A stretch of 26,188 bases of DNA from Eubacterium sp. (GTDB lineage: Bacteria; Bacillota_A; Clostridia; Lachnospirales; Lachnospiraceae), in NCBI GenBank assembly GCA_024687845.1, contig JAILEL010000069.1:1-26188 (forward strand), in the 5' to 3' direction. The notes below the pieces were generated by a model. That model did not search any database. It was not told the origin of the DNA and saw only the letters and a program-made list of their open reading frames with translations. Positions 16,901-25,205 of this stretch are shown piece after piece (the stretch's first letter is position 1; each line of letters opens with the position of its first letter). The translations under genes were made by a program, and so were the position numbers.

Positions 16901-19853
16901 GCTTATCAAATGGATCTGAATTCGAATCTAAGTCTTCTGGAATAATTCTGATTCCCTTGACTTCACCATAGTTCTGGTTGGTTGCAATAGTGAAGTTCTC
17001 TGTGTAACCAGATCTGAAACCATCACTTGTTATCTGCTGATTTGCAAGTACATAACCACTATTACCATTCTTAAACACAAGCTGGAAGTAGAAATGGTTG
17101 GTTGAACCAGAATCTCCATTTCCGGTATCGAACGTTGAATCCTTTGCTACCTTAACTGCAATATTGTAAATCTTTCTCTTCTTAAAGAATCCCCAGTTTA
17201 CCTGTGTCTGAGCCCATGACATTTTATATCTGACTTCAGAATATTTAGTGGTTCTTACATCTATTTCATTGTTTGAATCAAAATTAATCTTATAGGTGGA
17301 ATCACCCTTAAAGGTCATATCACCGGTGATTTTCACATCTTTATCAGTTCTTTCACTTTCAGGAACCTCTTCCATTACAGGTTTTCCATCATCACCGATT
17401 ACAACACTACCATCCGGATTAGTCTTATATCTATATTCTTTATTCTTCTCACCTTTATTATTTACTACATTACCATCTTCATCTGTAACACTTGAGCTCG
17501 AGCCTCTGAGGCTGAATATCTCAGCTGATATAGCAGATCTTTCTATCCAGTAATTAGAAACATCGCCCGCAACTTCAACATCCTTACGGTAAGCCTTTCT
17601 TTTCTCGTAGCTTTCTATATATGAAATGGACAGATTCTCCATAGTCCATGGACTCTTGCCAAGGTTAATCTCAACTCCGGTAAAATCCATCAAATTATCT
17701 GCTTCGATAAGAAATGACAGGTTTCCTCCTGTAACAAGTCCTGAAGTATCTACAAAATTATCACCATTCTTAGTAGGCCATTTGCCCATATACTGATTTG
17801 CAGAGTCTTTAACCCAATAAACAGGAGTTGTCATATTCGATCCATCTAAGGTTTTATAATGAAATCTCATTGAAAAATCACTGGAAGAACCTGAACCCTC
17901 ATTTTTTCCTGTCCTCAAATTAACAAGGAATTTAGAGCTGTTTGACTGTCCTGCAACTAGCTCACCTGACTGATATGGAGAGAGTTTGATTGAATCCTTA
18001 CCACCCGACAGGATCTCCCTTCCATCTTCCTGTGTGGTTGTATAATACATTATAGGGCTACCTTCATTTTCAAAAGAATAGTAAAGAGTCGAGCCCTTGA
18101 ATTTATTACCATCATCGTCAGTTCCACCTAACGTATAAGGCATGCATCCACCTTTATACACTGAGAGTCCGGATAGTCTGATCTTGTCAGAATCAGATGC
18201 CGCCCTATTGGAACTCATTTTCGCAGTTTCGTTTTTAATCTTAACACCATTCTTTTCGATTGCAGAACGGGCAAATCCTCCAACATTTATTTCTACCTCA
18301 TTATATAGAGAGGAAAACTCCGGAAGCATGGCCTGAAATGCCAAGGTTTCACCTCGTTGTCCGAGTCCCATTACTACACTATCTCCTTCAGCTCTTCTTG
18401 CCTGGTAGAAGGAATTAAGAATAACGGGCATAGTTACCTTTCTTGTCCAACCGTGAATATCCTTATACTGAATACCGAGACTTATATCTTCAACTATTCC
18501 ATTATCGCTCTTAAGTGGAGCCGCATCAGAATTAAGTAAGCATTCAAGACCGCCATCATATACATCCGCAAAGTCCATTCTGAAGGAAACTGGTTCTTCA
18601 TCCGAAGCAAACTTCTTCTTTATTCGAGTATCTGGGTTTGTAAATGTTCTAAGTGAAAATTGCTTGGAATCATAAAGTCCACCAACATGAAAGACCTTAT
18701 CTATACCACCACCACTAAGTACAGCACTTGAAGTTTTTGTAGCATCTGCAATAAGTTCACCTTCAAAGTCAAGGAACTGCTGACCGGATATCATTCCATA
18801 TTCCTCAAGTCCCTTATAATTCTTCATACTATATATTGAAAGTCCGCCACAATTCCAGGATCCTTTATCAAGATAGATATCAATGCTAATTACCTCTTTG
18901 ATTTCTGCCTCTGTCTTAAAAGCAAAATCCTGAACATTATAGGCTCCGAGTATAGCACTTGATACGTTATCAACCTTGTAATTCAATTCTCCAGCTATTT
19001 TCTTACCATAGGAAGTCTTAATATCTGCACCATCAGCATAGTAATTGAGGAGAGAATTACTTCTTTCGAATCCATCAACATGTGGGAACAGAAATTGTTG
19101 TCTTGTAATATTATTCTTATCTTTATATTCTATTGAAAAATATAAAACAGAGTCGCCTTCCTTAGCTCCTGTACATGCTGTAAGCACATATGTATTATCA
19201 GGGGCTTTGTGTGACTTACGATTCTTCCAGTCGGAAATATTCTTATAAGCCTCATATGCCGGTATGTTCGTATCCTGAGTAATGTGATAAACTGGTTCTT
19301 CCTGATATGCATCAGTACTTGTTGCCATGCCATTATCCACTTCTCCATCAACTGAACCGGTTCCCGGAGTATTATTCGTAATACTATCGAGAGAAGAACC
19401 ATCATACAATGGAATTGTTTCTTCAGTTGATGTATCATTTGAAACATCCTTGGAATCAGGAGTGATTGGATCTGATATTTCATCCATATCATCATCTTCT
19501 TCATCGGATGAATTCTCATCATCCGGCAGATAGCGCGCTATATCTCCATTATCAATAGCACCATAAATGCCGACACTTTCATCGGCTGCGCTACTAACAG
19601 CGGCACTGCCTTCAGCTCCCTCACCGGCATAAACGTCCGTTACATCGAAGTAGCTGCTGTTTTCTTCGTTTCCGTATTCTCCCGTTGTTCCATATTCATC
19701 GGACACACCAAAAGAATCCTGGTGCCTAGACCCGTAGGCTCCTGCAGCATCAACATTAGCAGGCGCACCAAAAATATCAGGAAGATAAGTCAGAAGCATC
19801 ATTCCAACAGTACCATATGCAATTATTCTCTTGGAAAAGTCTCCAAATCTCAT
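13929..19853 (-). CDS. Giant secreted multi-module surface protein (about 1975 residues)
   Basis: I chose ATG at 19853 because GGAG lies 6 bases before it; the in-frame ATG at 19865 has no ribosome site. Numbering below counts from 19865. Residues 12-41 are a signal peptide ending near VDA/AG. Residues 42-200 are acidic, Ser/Tyr/Gly-rich and disordered. Similar beta-rich modules follow: YFSIEYKD to GGLSIYSM (about 242-347), LGIQYKD to LSGLSVYKG (463-572), MRFHYKTLDG to MENLSISYIE (666-751), and a later one with MKFHYTDYKG. Residues about 897-996 (IYNIAVKVAKD to NIDRITVSE) look PLAT/LH2-like. Two 113-residue beta repeats (about 1717-1829 and 1830-1942) precede a hydrophilic tail. No LPxTG, membrane anchor or catalytic motif was seen. 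A structural fibre, adhesin or sheath role is inference. Confidence 0.85.
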   Translation of the reverse strand: MRFGDFSKRIIAYGTVGMMLLTYLPDIFGAPANVDAAGAYGSRHQDSFGVSDEYGTTGEYGNEENSSYFDVTDVYAGEGAEGSAAVSSAADESVGIYGAIDNGDIARYLPDDENSSDEEDDDMDEISDPITPDSKDVSNDTSTEETIPLYDGSSLDSITNNTPGTGSVDGEVDNGMATSTDAYQEEPVYHITQDTNIPAYEAYKNISDWKNRKSHKAPDNTYVLTACTGAKEGDSVLYFSIEYKDKNNITRQQFLFPHVDGFERSNSLLNYYADGADIKTSYGKKIAGELNYKVDNVSSAILGAYNVQDFAFKTEAEIKEVISIDIYLDKGSWNCGGLSIYSMKNYKGLEEYGMISGQQFLDFEGELIADATKTSSAVLSGGGIDKVFHVGGLYDSKQFSLRTFTNPDTRIKKKFASDEEPVSFRMDFADVYDGGLECLLNSDAAPLKSDNGIVEDISLGIQYKDIHGWTRKVTMPVILNSFYQARRAEGDSVVMGLGQRGETLAFQAMLPEFSSLYNEVEINVGGFARSAIEKNGVKIKNETAKMSSNRAASDSDKIRLSGLSVYKGGCMPYTLGGTDDDGNKFKGSTLYYSFENEGSPIMYYTTTQEDGREILSGGKDSIKLSPYQSGELVAGQSNSSKFLVNLRTGKNEGSGSSSDFSMRFHYKTLDGSNMTTPVYWVKDSANQYMGKWPTKNGDNFVDTSGLVTGGNLSFLIEADNLMDFTGVEINLGKSPWTMENLSISYIESYEKRKAYRKDVEVAGDVSNYWIERSAISAEIFSLRGSSSSVTDEDGNVVNNKGEKNKEYRYKTNPDGSVVIGDDGKPVMEEVPESERTDKDVKITGDMTFKGDSTYKINFDSNNEIDVRTTKYSEVRYKMSWAQTQVNWGFFKKRKIYNIAVKVAKDSTFDTGNGDSGSTNHFYFQLVFKNGNSGYVLANQQITSDGFRSGYTENFTIATNQNYGEVKGIRIIPEDLDSNSDPFDKLNIDRITVSENNSGGSYVSYVIDKVGWIEIQYRDELESITPRGQRARLANEISKYYKRSYKEKNVKLVCEVYSEAWAGDFDQFVGSMKAEMWYISATTGERKPFTFDVVQAMGEYMDIAVESIEAQNNPDVTIVKEDGLGTLSNRDWMFRSNHMDRMIIPAIPDLKSIESIQFTGQNCGEKIAKWRVKNVSIVQVVEDGAVQLTTNNELYRNISYRKVCTSTNTESIEKQFTIGGTNTTGVIPMSTNEIIWNETDEWATPVARLPESTDDKINIFVYPTLDSKNANNASVNATLQYTIPFSQYKTVAIKKMDLMKDMKGRPVYRSLSLNASDFVGMGEFSVYCMSEDNYFDYAVIQHVKEGVVVGNYVYNLIGASAVRGATGFIETQPKELDQCHETVAIGFDAGTKEKTLQNMNIDMAVAFDYVSTLDGQIYSSPFKYLTDDGYTSTYEGLFAELTYDVPNVYEIVNYNVAGYGNLEANIAGMASRVYEISAWEYDENQGMEVPSEMKSRSFASCNEKYAVTDRILPHKRTSTQPYGEGSAAPVKLTFNTAQSTAQKNSASKSAVRMKFHYTDYKGNEVPGIEFADVTKYIQGKDKMFLSGETQVVKLFLPDMNPDLIIKYVDIIPYNSEVPIDTKGAQVPDDVTDKSTENVIEDLTGDVDAADTKTHEASDLVQQIITSRSASWTIKDVSCDIGLDGNELKQMPARMDINQTFDGLDNGDSLRLFDMSLRTTYKKNKETEQTVKDNVAKVLAQEGDVITGKVITGKSDAGFKVSAFEMVGDAPKDVTTDTIKKEERFYFTFTTPENYSGETVVYKIEVTPNDAPDLKDTIEVYVQSKEKNYKLTTNISKNNDQGANVENGLAQIFAEQGDEILGTVLVEGSEKGFTAKVYKVTSEKETDVTKDNLTIKDKYSFSFVIPTSGNEEVETYKIVIALEEKPETMDTVMITVTPKKVETVSDDENSNQDTSEEPKNDTPTATDTDAQATKDN

Positions 19854-19876
19854 ATCAAACTCCATATCTAATACTT

Positions 19877-19903
19877 AAAAATGTCATTTTTTCAGACATT
19901 TTT
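19877..19903 (-). other. Leader hairpin upstream of the giant surface protein gene
   Basis: AAAAATGTC (19877-19885) pairs with GACATTTTT (19895-19903): a 9-bp stem with a 9-base loop. It lies between the candidate -10 box at 19917-19922 and the ribosome site, so it should be in the 5' leader. It could also work as a weak terminator for read-through from the STAS gene. Confidence 0.5.
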
Positions 19904-19916
19904 TGATTTCTATCTG

Positions 19917-19922
19917 ATTATA
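19917..19922 (-). promoter_or_regulatory. Candidate -10 box for the giant surface protein gene
   Basis: The minus strand has a perfect TATAAT in the 119-base gap between the STAS gene and the giant gene, about 64 bases before the chosen ATG. No good TTGACA-like -35 stands at 16-18 bases; TTGCGC is 20 bases away. An alternative sigma factor or an activator is possible. Confidence 0.45.
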
Positions 19923-19972
19923 CTCCCAATACAACAACAAAAGCGCAACACAAAATAAAACTAAATCTAAAC

Positions 19973-20272
19973 TTATCTAATATTAAGTAATCCTGCCAGG
20001 CCTGTCATTTCAAAAACTTCCATAACATTCTCATTTACGTTAGTCAGAGACAGCTTGCCACCATTCTGATTAACCTTAATATAGAGATTACGTATAGCTC
20101 TGAGTCCTGCACTGGAAACATATTCCAGGTTCTTCATATTAAGCGTTACATTCTTAAATCTGTCTGCTATCTGAAGAAATAGTGCATCTGCATCCTTTGC
20201 AGTTCTTGTATCTAAATCACCAGAGATAATAAGTTCACCTTCATCTTCTCTGCTAACTAATTTAATGTCCAT
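19973..20272 (-). CDS. STAS-domain anti-sigma-factor antagonist (RsbV/SpoIIAA-type)
   Basis: 99 residues, the full length of a single STAS domain. The order is LVSREDEGELIISGDLDT, TLNMKNLEYVSSAGLRAI and a C-terminal EVFEMTGLAGLLNI, all typical of the family. Ser53/Ser54 in the VSSAGLR loop are the expected phospho-acceptor position. When unphosphorylated it should bind the RsbW-type kinase and free that kinase's target. It starts behind AGGAGG with a 7-base spacer, 58 bases after the VirB4-like gene and with no terminator between, so the two are probably co-transcribed. The cognate kinase (11690-12187) lies about 8 kb downstream, beyond the giant gene. Confidence 0.92.
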   Translation of the reverse strand: MDIKLVSREDEGELIISGDLDTRTAKDADALFLQIADRFKNVTLNMKNLEYVSSAGLRAIRNLYIKVNQNGGKLSLTNVNENVMEVFEMTGLAGLLNIR

Positions 20273-20330
20273 GTCTTTTCCTCCTGAATTAATTCCAATT
20301 TTTTATACTATATTTCTTTTATTTCGCCTC

Positions 20331-23300
20331 TTAGTTACGATTCTTCTTACGCTGCTGTTTAATGTACTCACCAAGTTCTTCGATAGTTACTTCAAGAACC
20401 TGCTCATTCATCTCTTCCATTCTCTCTTCAAGATCCATATTTGCATATTCATCAGCTGCTTCTGCAAGTAGTTCAGCGAACAGGAATGGTGCTGGTTCAT
20501 ATTCTTCAGATTCAGCATCAAAGTCGAAGTCATCTTCTTCTGATAAGAGGTCATCTTCATCGTCTTCATCTTCGTCATCATTATCTGAATAATAATCATC
20601 ATCTTCATAACTATCAGGAGCAAAGATTTCATCATCATCATCCGGGATGTAGAGATCTTCATCTTCTGCGCTATAGTCTTCGCTGAAATCTTCGCTATAG
20701 TCTTCGCTGAAATCTTCGCTATAGTCTTCGCTGTAGTCTACGGCTGAATCCTCATCATAGCCATCACTATACTCACTTTCGTTATAGTCACTACTATATT
20801 CGTCTTCAAATGCATATATATTCTTTGCTTTCTCATCTTCTATAGGTGGCTTATCTAAAGATATACCCGAAGCTTTCTGGAGTCCTGCTTCCCTTATGCC
20901 TGAAGACTGGGTCTCCTGAGACTTAATAGCCGCAGCCGCTGCTTCTTGTACACTCGCACCTTGTGCGCCCGCTCCCTGCACACCTGCTCCAGCAAGTCCT
21001 GCACCAAGCGCGATCCATTTCAGCTTATCTTCAAGGTCTCTTGAAATCTCTTCACGGATTGTAGCTCTGAAGGCTTCAAGAGTTCTATCGAGTTCAGCCT
21101 GTGTATAGAGTCTCTCTCCAGAAGCATTCTCAGCATTCTGATGTTGTAAGGATTCTTCCTTAAATCTAAGGTCTTCCTCCTGACGTCTAAGCTCCTCTTC
21201 ATGACGTCTTCTGGCATACTCATCCTGCTGCCTCTTTATCTCTTCTTCTTGTTTTCTTCTAACACTGTCTTCGAAGCTGCTGACAACAGATGCTTCAGGT
21301 CCCTTCTGAACCTTGCCAGCCATTTCCTCATCTTCTTCGGAAAGATCAGCTTCTTCAAGCTCTATGTCGAAATCTTCTTCATCTGATTCGTCACCATAGC
21401 CCGTCTCTTCTTCGTAGCCTGATTCGTCATCATAACTGGACTCGTAATCGTAGCCTGACTCATCTCCATAGCCTGATTCGTCATCATAACCGGACTCATC
21501 TTCATAACCGGATTCATCATAGCCTGATTCGCTATCATAGCCCGACTCATCTTCATATGAGTTATCACCATAATAATCTGGTGTCTGAGTCTCTTCCTCT
21601 TCATTATCGATTTCAGATTCATCTACTTCCTGAAGATTTATACTGCCAAATCTTCCAGTAAGGATCTGCAATTCCTTCTGGTTAACGTACTCCTCAGCGG
21701 CAATCATCTTATCAACTGCACTAAGTCTTACATTTTCCTCTTCCCCATCTGCTTCAGATTCACTAACTTCACTGAAACTGAGTCCCTGATAGGAGTTGTA
21801 TCCTTCTTTATTCTGATTTCTTATATTATCATTATTTTCAGAATTCTTACGAGCTTCGTAATTTCTGTCATGTATTTCTCTACTATCTTGTACAAAGTCT
21901 TCCCAGACTTCCTCTCCCTCTGGACCATCGAAATAGTTACTCGTAAAGTTACTATTCTCAAACATATCCACAAAGGAATCTGGAACTTCAATCATAAAGG
22001 AAGATCTTGACGTCGGGCTCATAATGGTAAATGCTTCACCACGTTTTGCCTGCAGGATGTCTTCCTGCTCAGTCTCATTTATTCCACCTGCCTTCTCATA
22101 CAGCTTGCAGAGATCTGACATATCATTCGGTGCAAGTCCGAAAACAAAGCTGTACTGACAGGCATTTATGATTGCAGAAGATTTTCTTGCAATATCCTCA
22201 CTACCCACGAAGTCCTTAATGTTCTGAGTGATAACAATCTGCATACCATTATATTTACGGATACGCTTTGCCAGCTGGAACATGAAATCAAGAGCAATAG
22301 GATACTTGGTATCAATAAATACGTGTGCCTCATCGATTACAACAACAATCTTACGCTTTAGACCGTACTTAGTATTGTAATCTCTGTTCTTGATAATCTC
22401 ATTGTCGATATATTTCAGAACAAGCAGCATCTGCGCATTTGCGATAGTTGAGTTTCTGTTCGCAAGCATAGACTGGAAATTGAATACTGAGAAGTTCTCT
22501 TCTGTTGTAACTGTCGAAGGTCCATTCCAGATATTCGAATTACGTCCGCCTGTTGAGAATTTGGAGATATAGTTAACCAGTGATCTGAGAAGATTTCTCA
22601 GATATTCATTATTAGTTCTTTCAAATTCGGAAAGTATTACGTCATAGAGGTCATCAAAAATCGGATAATCATTTGGCTTGAATCCTGAAATGTCTGTTTC
22701 AGGTGTGATTCCAAAGTTAAGATAAACTCTCTCAACCAGTGAGTTAAGGTATTCCAATGCTTCCTTATCAACATCAGGAAGAATCTGTCTGAAGAACTCC
22801 TCAAGGAACTGCAAATGTGTTGCAAAGCTTCCACTTGGTCCATTTCCATCCTCACTTGCTTCATCATCGTCAAGAGCAGTGATAATGTGGAATGGATTGA
22901 GTCGTCCAAACTTGGCATTTCCAACATTTATTACCTTACCATGCAGGGTATGAGCAAGTTCAGAATATTCGTTCTCAGGATCAAGAATAAATATCTTTGC
23001 GTCCTCTGATGCAAGATTTGTAAGGAGAGACTTTGTTGCGTAGGATTTACCAGAACCGGACTTACCTACGATAACCATGTTGGAATTGACACGTTCCTCA
23101 TTTCTCTTGAAGAAATCTATGAATACCGGTACGCCATCAGCTGATCCGAGCTTAATACCGCCCACATCTGAAATATGCGCAAAAATCCAAGGAAACATTC
23201 CGGCTATTGTATTGGCTGGAATTCCCCTGGCGTCCTTAAGCATAGGATCATATGCTGAAATCTGTGATCCAATGAAGCTCTGAATCTGAAGGAAGTCCAT

Positions 23301-25076
23301 TCCGGACAGTCTCATGCCTTCTTCACTCCAATTTCTCTTCAGAGTCTTCTTCATATCTGCCACATAACTCATAGCAGTACTAAAGTTCTCTTTAAGAACT
23401 GGATCTTTAGATGTAGCAAATGCATCATATGCAGTTATATAAATGTTAACCGAGAGCAAAGCCTCGTTATCCTGCTGCAGTGTTACAAGCAGACTGGAAA
23501 GAGTGTTAATGTGCTCCTGAAGTTCGATCTGCTTGGAATCAAGGCTGGTCGCCATATACTGACCACGAAGTTCTGCCAGAGATCGGTCGATGGCCCTAAT
23601 GGACTTAGTTCTATCCATAGGTGTAATCTTGACAACAACCTTGGTACTTGGGAAGGACATAACTCCAGCAAGCCAGGAATCTCCAACCATACTTGGATAG
23701 GAAATTACTCTCATGTTATGAGTAATAAGTCCATCTATAACCGTAGTTCTCATTGTGAACTTAAGGTCCTGGGGCATAGCCCAGTTTGCCCACTGTTCTT
23801 CTTCAATATCATCAATCTCTTTTTCATCAAAATCGAGCTTGTTGGTATATTTGAGGAAAAGTGCAAGTCCTCTGCTATCAAGCCTTCTTACTTCAAGCTC
23901 GCCCTGTTCAAGAGTCATAACAGCCTGTTTTGTAAGGGTATCAAGTCTTGACTTATCAGTCTCGAAAAGAACAAGATAGTAGAATGGATCGATAACCTTT
24001 TCTTCATCACATAGCCATCTTACTTCATTTATCCTGTCATATTGAATCTCTACTCTGGCTTGAAGTTCTTCCTCTGTCAGAAGTCCGCTTTCATAGGATT
24101 TCTTAAGTGCATCCAGCTTATCATATTCTGCATCAAGATACTTATCATATATGATAGGACGCTGAATCTTTACGATATTAGCACCATAATCACCAATCAG
24201 ACCTCTAAGAATCTTTCCCAGACAATTTTCGATGGAGTTATCGCGTCTATGTTTTGAGAAGAAACGGAATGCAACCGGATCAATCTCAATTACTGTTCCA
24301 TAATAATTACCAGCATATTCTATATAGCCATCTTCTATTCCTGTAAAAGAAATAAATTCGCTCATTTCCTCAAAGACAGCGTTATTTTCTTTATCTTCAG
24401 CCTTTGCCTTTTTCTTCTCGGCTGATCTGTTAGCTCTTGCAAGCCAAACTGCATCCTTTTCTTCTTCAGTAGCAGTCTTACTCTTAAGAATCTTATTTTC
24501 TTCCTTAATAAGCTGCTTAAGGCGCTTCTTTTCCAGCTTCTGTCGTTGCTTCTCGTCAAGGTCAGAAAGGTCTTCATCGTTATCTGAATTGTCCTCGTAT
24601 GCAGAATCTGAATTATCGTAGTCCTCATCACCTGAGAACAGATCCCGCGGTACATCATCTTCTGATATCAGGTCACCTTGCTCATCATAACCTGCAGGCT
24701 GATCATCCACAGACTCATTCTCCGGATTTTCTTCGTTCTCATTTTCTCCAAAGAATTCATCTATAATAGCTTTACGATTTCCCGCAGAAATTCTCTTAAT
24801 CGAGTTATCATCGTATACTCGAACAAGCCTTCTTGGTAATGCAAAGAACTTCATCATATTCCATAAGAAAACATAAAGCGGCTCATCATCTAACCTAAAA
24901 AGAAGCAACGCAAAAATAGCCGCCACGACGCAAGCTATTATCCAGCGTCCGGGCAGTGATGATACTGCACACAACGTTACTGCTGCAAGTCCTATAAGCC
25001 CGACGATAACATCAGGAATCGTAACGTGTTTAAATAATTCAATCTTTACTTTTGTTTTTCCTGGAATAAGTCTCAT
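20331..25076 (-). CDS. virB4: PrgI-VirB4 fusion ATPase with long acidic repeat tail (type IV secretion-like motor)
   Basis: 1581 residues. Residues 1-90 resemble PrgI: two transmembrane helices (about 20-41 and 44-61) followed by a basic FALPRRLVR. Residues 105-235 are a charged linker. Residues 240-660 match the VirB4/TraE N-terminal region. Residues 660-1045 are the ATPase: Walker A GKSGSGKS (671-678), ILDPENEYSELA (697-708), Walker B VVVIDEAHVF (911-920) and ITQNIKDFVG (949-958). VirB4 ATPases energise type IV secretion or conjugation at the inner membrane and are usually about 600-900 residues. The remaining 500 or so residues hold ESGYDD-type repeats (1174-1232), a Glu/Arg coiled coil (1270-1350), an Ala/Gly-rich patch (1353-1383), DYSEDFSE repeats (1447-1470) and a very acidic end. 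The ribosome site is weak (AAGAG). Confidence 0.92.
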   Translation of the reverse strand: MRLIPGKTKVKIELFKHVTIPDVIVGLIGLAAVTLCAVSSLPGRWIIACVVAAIFALLLFRLDDEPLYVFLWNMMKFFALPRRLVRVYDDNSIKRISAGNRKAIIDEFFGENENEENPENESVDDQPAGYDEQGDLISEDDVPRDLFSGDEDYDNSDSAYEDNSDNDEDLSDLDEKQRQKLEKKRLKQLIKEENKILKSKTATEEEKDAVWLARANRSAEKKKAKAEDKENNAVFEEMSEFISFTGIEDGYIEYAGNYYGTVIEIDPVAFRFFSKHRRDNSIENCLGKILRGLIGDYGANIVKIQRPIIYDKYLDAEYDKLDALKKSYESGLLTEEELQARVEIQYDRINEVRWLCDEEKVIDPFYYLVLFETDKSRLDTLTKQAVMTLEQGELEVRRLDSRGLALFLKYTNKLDFDEKEIDDIEEEQWANWAMPQDLKFTMRTTVIDGLITHNMRVISYPSMVGDSWLAGVMSFPSTKVVVKITPMDRTKSIRAIDRSLAELRGQYMATSLDSKQIELQEHINTLSSLLVTLQQDNEALLSVNIYITAYDAFATSKDPVLKENFSTAMSYVADMKKTLKRNWSEEGMRLSGMDFLQIQSFIGSQISAYDPMLKDARGIPANTIAGMFPWIFAHISDVGGIKLGSADGVPVFIDFFKRNEERVNSNMVIVGKSGSGKSYATKSLLTNLASEDAKIFILDPENEYSELAHTLHGKVINVGNAKFGRLNPFHIITALDDDEASEDGNGPSGSFATHLQFLEEFFRQILPDVDKEALEYLNSLVERVYLNFGITPETDISGFKPNDYPIFDDLYDVILSEFERTNNEYLRNLLRSLVNYISKFSTGGRNSNIWNGPSTVTTEENFSVFNFQSMLANRNSTIANAQMLLVLKYIDNEIIKNRDYNTKYGLKRKIVVVIDEAHVFIDTKYPIALDFMFQLAKRIRKYNGMQIVITQNIKDFVGSEDIARKSSAIINACQYSFVFGLAPNDMSDLCKLYEKAGGINETEQEDILQAKRGEAFTIMSPTSRSSFMIEVPDSFVDMFENSNFTSNYFDGPEGEEVWEDFVQDSREIHDRNYEARKNSENNDNIRNQNKEGYNSYQGLSFSEVSESEADGEEENVRLSAVDKMIAAEEYVNQKELQILTGRFGSINLQEVDESEIDNEEEETQTPDYYGDNSYEDESGYDSESGYDESGYEDESGYDDESGYGDESGYDYESSYDDESGYEEETGYGDESDEEDFDIELEEADLSEEDEEMAGKVQKGPEASVVSSFEDSVRRKQEEEIKRQQDEYARRRHEEELRRQEEDLRFKEESLQHQNAENASGERLYTQAELDRTLEAFRATIREEISRDLEDKLKWIALGAGLAGAGVQGAGAQGASVQEAAAAAIKSQETQSSGIREAGLQKASGISLDKPPIEDEKAKNIYAFEDEYSSDYNESEYSDGYDEDSAVDYSEDYSEDFSEDYSEDFSEDYSAEDEDLYIPDDDDEIFAPDSYEDDDYYSDNDDEDEDDEDDLLSEEDDFDFDAESEEYEPAPFLFAELLAEAADEYANMDLEERMEEMNEQVLEVTIEELGEYIKQQRKKNRN
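20671..20733 (-). repeat. 24-bp tandem repeat in the VirB4 acidic tail
   Basis: A 24-base unit occurs exactly at 20671-20694 and 20695-20718, and is then partly repeated to 20733. It encodes alternating DYSE and DFSE. Exact identity at the DNA level suggests recent slippage. Confidence 0.85.
21381..21557 (-). repeat. Degenerate 15-18-bp repeats in the VirB4 tail (ESGYxD units)
   Basis: About nine units of E-S-G-Y plus one or two acidic residues, encoded by related 15-18-base units with mainly synonymous variation. This array is older than the exact 24-base array downstream. Confidence 0.8.
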
Positions 25077-25112
25077 TTAATACTCTTAATTTTTTATATT
25101 TTTATATTTTAA

Positions 25113-25140
25113 AACGGTATGAATATTTTATTCATCCGTT
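25113..25140 (-). terminator. Hairpin between the repeat-protein gene and the VirB4-like gene
   Basis: AACGGTATGAAT (25113-25124) pairs with ATTCATCCGTT (25130-25140): an 11-bp stem with one bulge and a 5-base loop. On the minus strand it is followed by TTTTAAAATATAAAA, an imperfect T tract. It is 36 bases upstream of the VirB4 start, so it could attenuate VirB4 transcription. Confidence 0.5.
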
Positions 25141-25158
25141 AAGTATTCAAAACTCATT

Positions 25159-25205
25159 TGTCAGCTGAGCTGACACCCTCCCCTACTCAGCATGGCAGGT
25201 AGGGG
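25159..25205. repeat. Two-hairpin palindromic intergenic element
   Basis: TGTCAGC/GCTGACA (25159-25175, 3-base loop) is followed 4 bases later by CCCCTAC/GTAGGGG (25180-25186 and 25199-25205, 12-base loop). The pair is GC-rich against an AT-rich background. It looks like a REP/MITE-type dispersed element; similar GTCAGC-x-GCTGAC plus CCCC/GGGG pairs occur between genes of gut Clostridia (from memory, not checked). Only one copy is in the window. Confidence 0.5.

Noticed and set aside
20273..20330. Promoter for the STAS gene in the gap after the VirB4-like gene
   Set aside because: TATA-like AT stretches exist but there is no paired -35; co-transcription with VirB4 explains the layout as well.
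20362..20686. Ser-rich and His-rich frames opposite or overlapping the VirB4 acidic tail
   Set aside because: Low-complexity shadows of GAT/GAA codon runs in a gene with intact ATPase motifs.
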